A DNA stretch of 64,000 nt from Streptomyces sp. NBC_01216. GTDB taxonomy: Bacteria > Actinomycetota > Actinomycetes > Streptomycetales > Streptomycetaceae. The position numbers and the translations under genes are program-made. This document shows, piece after piece, positions 62,044 to 64,000 of this stretch; the first letter of the stretch is position 1, and each line of letters starts with the position of its first letter. The notes below the pieces were generated by a model, which was not told the origin of the DNA, searched no databases, and saw only the letters and a list, made by a program, of their open reading frames with translations. The DNA lies in contig NZ_CP108677.1 in assembly GCF_035994945.1 (NCBI RefSeq), positions 6,014,001-6,078,000 of the forward strand, in the 5' to 3' direction.

Positions 62044-62616
62044 ATGACCAGCACCCTCGACCGGACCACGCCCCGCGACCTCACCGCAGACCTCCCGGCT
62101 CGCTTGTCCCTCACCCCGATGACCACGCTCGTCGGCCGGCTGGACGGTGCCTGGTGGCCCCGCTCCCGCGACCTCGAAGCCGAACTCCCGCCGCTCGCCG
62201 CCGCTTTGGAGGAACCCTGGGGTCGCGTCACCCGTGTCACCGTGAACCCCACCCGCTGGCCTGTCGTACCCCACACGGTCGCCGTGCACGGGCGCACACT
62301 GCACGTGGGCTGGTTCACCGAACAGCACCCCGACACGCTGATCCTGCTCTCTTACACCGTCGGCCGCTGGGACCTCCTCGTCATCCCGCCCGAGACGGCA
62401 CCCGCCGCGGCGGCCCGCCTGATGGCGGCCGCGGTGATCCCGGGCAGCCTCCTCACCGCGGGCATGCTCATGGCCGACGAAGCCACCGGGCGAGGCGTCC
62501 GTGATGCCGCGCGGCGGGAAGCCGCCTGGGAGGGCGAGGGCGGAGCCTGTGCGGCCCCCTCCGAGGAACCGACCGGGGGAAGCGTCCACTCGTTGTCCGC
62601 GAACGGCCGGAGGTGA
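62044..62616 (+). CDS. DUF5994 protein
   Basis: A 190-aa protein with the DUF5994 pattern: RLSLTPMTTLVGRLDGAWWP and RSRDLEAELPPLAAALEE, then WGRVTRVTVNPTRWPVVP and VGWFTEQHPDTLILLSYT. The function is unknown; such genes are common and often paralogous in Streptomyces. The C-terminal 40 residues are low-complexity. ATG at 62044 follows GGGGGCAGG. The stop overlaps the next start (GTGA). Confidence 0.8.
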   Translation: MTSTLDRTTPRDLTADLPARLSLTPMTTLVGRLDGAWWPRSRDLEAELPPLAAALEEPWGRVTRVTVNPTRWPVVPHTVAVHGRTLHVGWFTEQHPDTLILLSYTVGRWDLLVIPPETAPAAAARLMAAAVIPGSLLTAGMLMADEATGRGVRDAARREAAWEGEGGACAAPSEEPTGGSVHSLSANGRR

Positions 62617-62792
62617 GCTCCGTGGAGACCGTCGTCGTCGCGGCGATCATCCTTGCGATCGTCACCGTGATGGGCTGCATCCACCTGCTCAACGCTCGGC
62701 ACGACGCACGGATCGCGGTCCACCCCTCTCGGCCACCCCCTACCGAGGCATCCTGCCCCGCACGCGTCCCGAAAGGAGTCCCGCCCAGGTGA
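62613..62792 (+). CDS. 59-aa membrane protein
   Basis: Read from GTG at 62613: MSSVETVVVAAIILAIVTVM then GCIHLLNARHDARIAVHPSR and a Pro-rich tail. It has one membrane helix (about 5-25). The GTG overlaps the stop of the DUF5994 gene, and the stop overlaps the GTG at 62789, so three genes are coupled. Short and unassigned, but position and overlap support it. Confidence 0.5.
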   Translation: MSSVETVVVAAIILAIVTVMGCIHLLNARHDARIAVHPSRPPPTEASCPARVPKGVPPR

Positions 62793-63055
62793 AGTACATC
62801 GAGACCCAGACGCCGCCGTCGCCCGGACACGCCGAGGTACGGATCATTGCGCACACGCCCGAAGCCGCCCGAGCGGTAGCGGAGGCGCTGCGCCACTGCT
62901 TCGCCGGCTCGGAGCAACGCAGCTATCCCGGCCTCGACGGCGACACCCGCCTCCACCTCACCGTGGACACGGCGACACCCGCCGGCCCGGCCCGCTCCTG
63001 GCTGGCCGCGAGCACGGCCGCCGCCGGTACCGGCGCACACTCCGACGAGGTATGA
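62789..63055 (+). CDS. Small hypothetical protein
   Basis: An 88-aa soluble protein, MKYIETQTPPSPGHAEVRII followed by AHTPEAARAVAEALRHCFAG. The beta-alpha-beta pattern (EVRIIAHTPEAARAVAEALR, TRLHLTVDT) suggests a small ferredoxin-like fold of the kind seen in regulators. The function is unknown. GTG at 62789 overlaps the stop of the 59-aa gene, with AAGGAG 11 nt upstream. Confidence 0.55.
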   Translation: MKYIETQTPPSPGHAEVRIIAHTPEAARAVAEALRHCFAGSEQRSYPGLDGDTRLHLTVDTATPAGPARSWLAASTAAAGTGAHSDEV

Positions 63056-63122
63056 GAAGGCGCGGCCGGCACCCGGAACCACCTCGTGTGCCCCCACACG
63101 CCGCACGCCAAAGGACACGGTC

Positions 63123-63354
63123 ATGGCCACACCGCGCGGACGCACGTACCGCGGACAGGTGCTCCGGATTCCGTACGGAGCCGTCGAGGGCAACCGCCTG
63201 GTCGGCGCAGGACGGATCGGATCACCGTCGACCGGGAGGCCGGTGACACCCCGGTGGTGGCCACCCTCACCCACGAGGGAGTCCGGCACCGGGAGGCCGA
63301 GGAGGGCCTCGGGCGGTTCTCGGGCGGGCCGATCGGCGACACGTGGTCGAAACA
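63123..63354 (+). pseudogene. Frameshifted small gene with a 5-bp tandem duplication
   Basis: ATG at 63123 opens MATPRGRTYRGQVLRIPYGA and VEGNRLVGAGRI. At 63213-63222 the sequence CGGAT is repeated in tandem, and the frame then loses sense. If one copy is removed, reading continues as TVDREAGDTPVVATLTHEGV, RHREAEEGLGRFSGG and on. This is most simply a gene broken by a 5-bp duplication. No family was recognised. A sequencing error is possible. Confidence 0.4.
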
Positions 63355-63572
63355 GACGTGCCAGGCAGGACCGTCGAGTCGAGGGCGGTCACCTCGTGCG
63401 CAGCGCAGACCGGCAGCCGCCCGTCCCGGACCCGGAAACGGACGAACATCTTGAGCGGTTCGCCGACCGCGGTCGCGTCCGCGACGCTCCGGGGCCGCGC
63501 GATCTCCTCCACCTCGTGGATGCAGACCGGGACGTGGTCGAGCCGGGCGATCTCGTCGAAGCGCCGGTTCAC
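63267..63572 (-). CDS. Possible small protein, unassigned
   Basis: From GTG at 63572, 101 codons read MNRRFDEIARLDHVPVCIHE and VEEIARPRSVADATAVGEPL, then KMFVRFRVRDGRLPVCAAHE. The first 75 residues look protein-like (balanced composition, alternating hydrophobics), but it overlaps the relic on the opposite strand and no ribosome binding site is evident. Weak call. Confidence 0.25.
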   Translation of the reverse strand: MNRRFDEIARLDHVPVCIHEVEEIARPRSVADATAVGEPLKMFVRFRVRDGRLPVCAAHEVTALDSTVLPGTSVSTTCRRSARPRTARGPPRPPGAGLPRG

Positions 63573-63730
63573 CCCGCCCGCTCGCCCGCCCGTACTCGGC
63601 GGCGGCCGGCCATGCCGCCCAGGGCCTGGCGCGGGAGCCGTGTGGCGTACCCCGTCGCCGGGGAGCATCCTGGAGGCCACGCCGTCCGTGCGGCCGGACG
63701 CCGCCCCGCCGCCTGGTTGGAGGCAACAGG

Positions 63731-64000
63731 ATGACCGTCGGAGGTCGCGCGGACCCGGATCTCTCCGAGAGCTTCGGGGAGGCACTGCTCGGGGTGTTCC
63801 TGGACCGGGCACACGAGCTGCCGCCTCATCTGGTCGGCCCGCTCGTCGCGGAGACAGTGGTTCGCATAGGGGGCCGGGAACCACAGATCCTGCTTCAGGA
63901 CTACGGCCAGCAGTATCTGGTCCCTCTGCCCGGAGCGGGAGGAGCCGCCGGCGATCCGCAGCCCATCGACCGGTCCGAAGCCGGCCGCTGCTTCCTGGGG
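63731..64000 (+). CDS. SpoIIE/PP2C-type phosphatase, N-terminal part (cut by window edge)
   Basis: ATG at 63731 opens a frame that runs to the window end (90 codons): MTVGGRADPDLSESFGEALL, HELPPHLVGPLVAETVVRIG, QILLQDYGQQYLVPLPG and PQPIDRSEAGRCFLG. This matches the N-terminal sensor region of Streptomyces SpoIIE-type serine phosphatases that control anti-anti-sigma factors. The catalytic domain lies beyond the window. The call is from sequence style, not alignment. Confidence 0.6.
   Translation, partial: MTVGGRADPDLSESFGEALLGVFLDRAHELPPHLVGPLVAETVVRIGGREPQILLQDYGQQYLVPLPGAGGAAGDPQPIDRSEAGRCFLG

Noticed and set aside
1..64000. tRNA, rRNA, CRISPR arrays, intact IS transposases
   Set aside because: No tRNA-like T-arm and acceptor pairs, spaced repeats or transposase motifs were found by reading; a covariance-model scan could not be run.

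Overview
This is high-GC DNA with Streptomyces-type codon use. The gene order marks it as the chromosomal core of a Streptomyces or a close relative: pafA, FKBP proteins, pafB/pafC, tatA/tatC and a Ski2-like helicase run together, and infC-rpmI-rplT, a TrmH methyltransferase, a PAS kinase and pheS-pheT follow further on. No rRNA gene, tRNA gene, CRISPR array or intact transposase was seen. Calls rest on reading the sequence by eye; no database search was possible.

Layout. 1-11 kb: end of an MFS transporter, Pup ligase PafA, two FKBP prolyl isomerases, the WYL pair PafB/PafC, a zinc-ribbon protein, TatA, TatC, a relic of a diacylglycerol-kinase gene and a DExH helicase. 11-23.2 kb: a P450 behind two perfect DnaA boxes, an ADP-ribosylglycohydrolase, a MerR gene divergent from two membrane proteins, a siderophore-interacting protein with an iron box, a 5'-3' exonuclease, an XRE-cupin/metal-receptor pair, a TehA/SLAC1 channel with LysR, and LysE with Lrp. 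23.2-30 kb: a cluster fitting ethanolamine use through gamma-glutamyl intermediates (amidohydrolase, APC permease, GntR regulator, GlnA4-like ligase, aldehyde dehydrogenase, SDR), with a shared candidate operator. 30-35.6 kb: a PLP barrel enzyme, an orphan mycosin with a membrane partner, SseB, DUF1844 and two transposon-derived inverted-repeat elements. 35.6-43.7 kb: the translation block, starting with a structured infC leader and a probable AUC start codon. 43.7-53.7 kb: an NsdA-like HTH/TPR regulator, NUDIX, 3-hydroxybutyryl-CoA dehydrogenase, a Tat-exported GH10-like protein, EamA and MocR with overlapping start codons, a GNAT, a catalytically dead-looking histidine phosphatase and an RlmG-like methyltransferase.

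53.9-60.1 kb is the most unusual part: a helical-repeat protein, a divergent HSP90-family ATPase and a 1005-residue TPR-type protein, closed by a 15-bp terminator stem. It looks like a bacterial HSP90 with dedicated TPR partners. 60.1-64 kb is accessory: DUF3291, a Cys-rich HTH regulator, an LRV-repeat relic, a DUF5994 cluster with a tiny membrane protein, a frameshifted relic and the start of a SpoIIE-type phosphatase.

Two themes recur. Many genes have a TANNNT -10 box 5-6 nt before the start codon, suggesting leaderless transcripts. Several relics (dagK, DUF2510, LRV, the 63.1-kb gene) and repeats abutting stop codons show continuing decay and small-element insertion in an otherwise conserved region.
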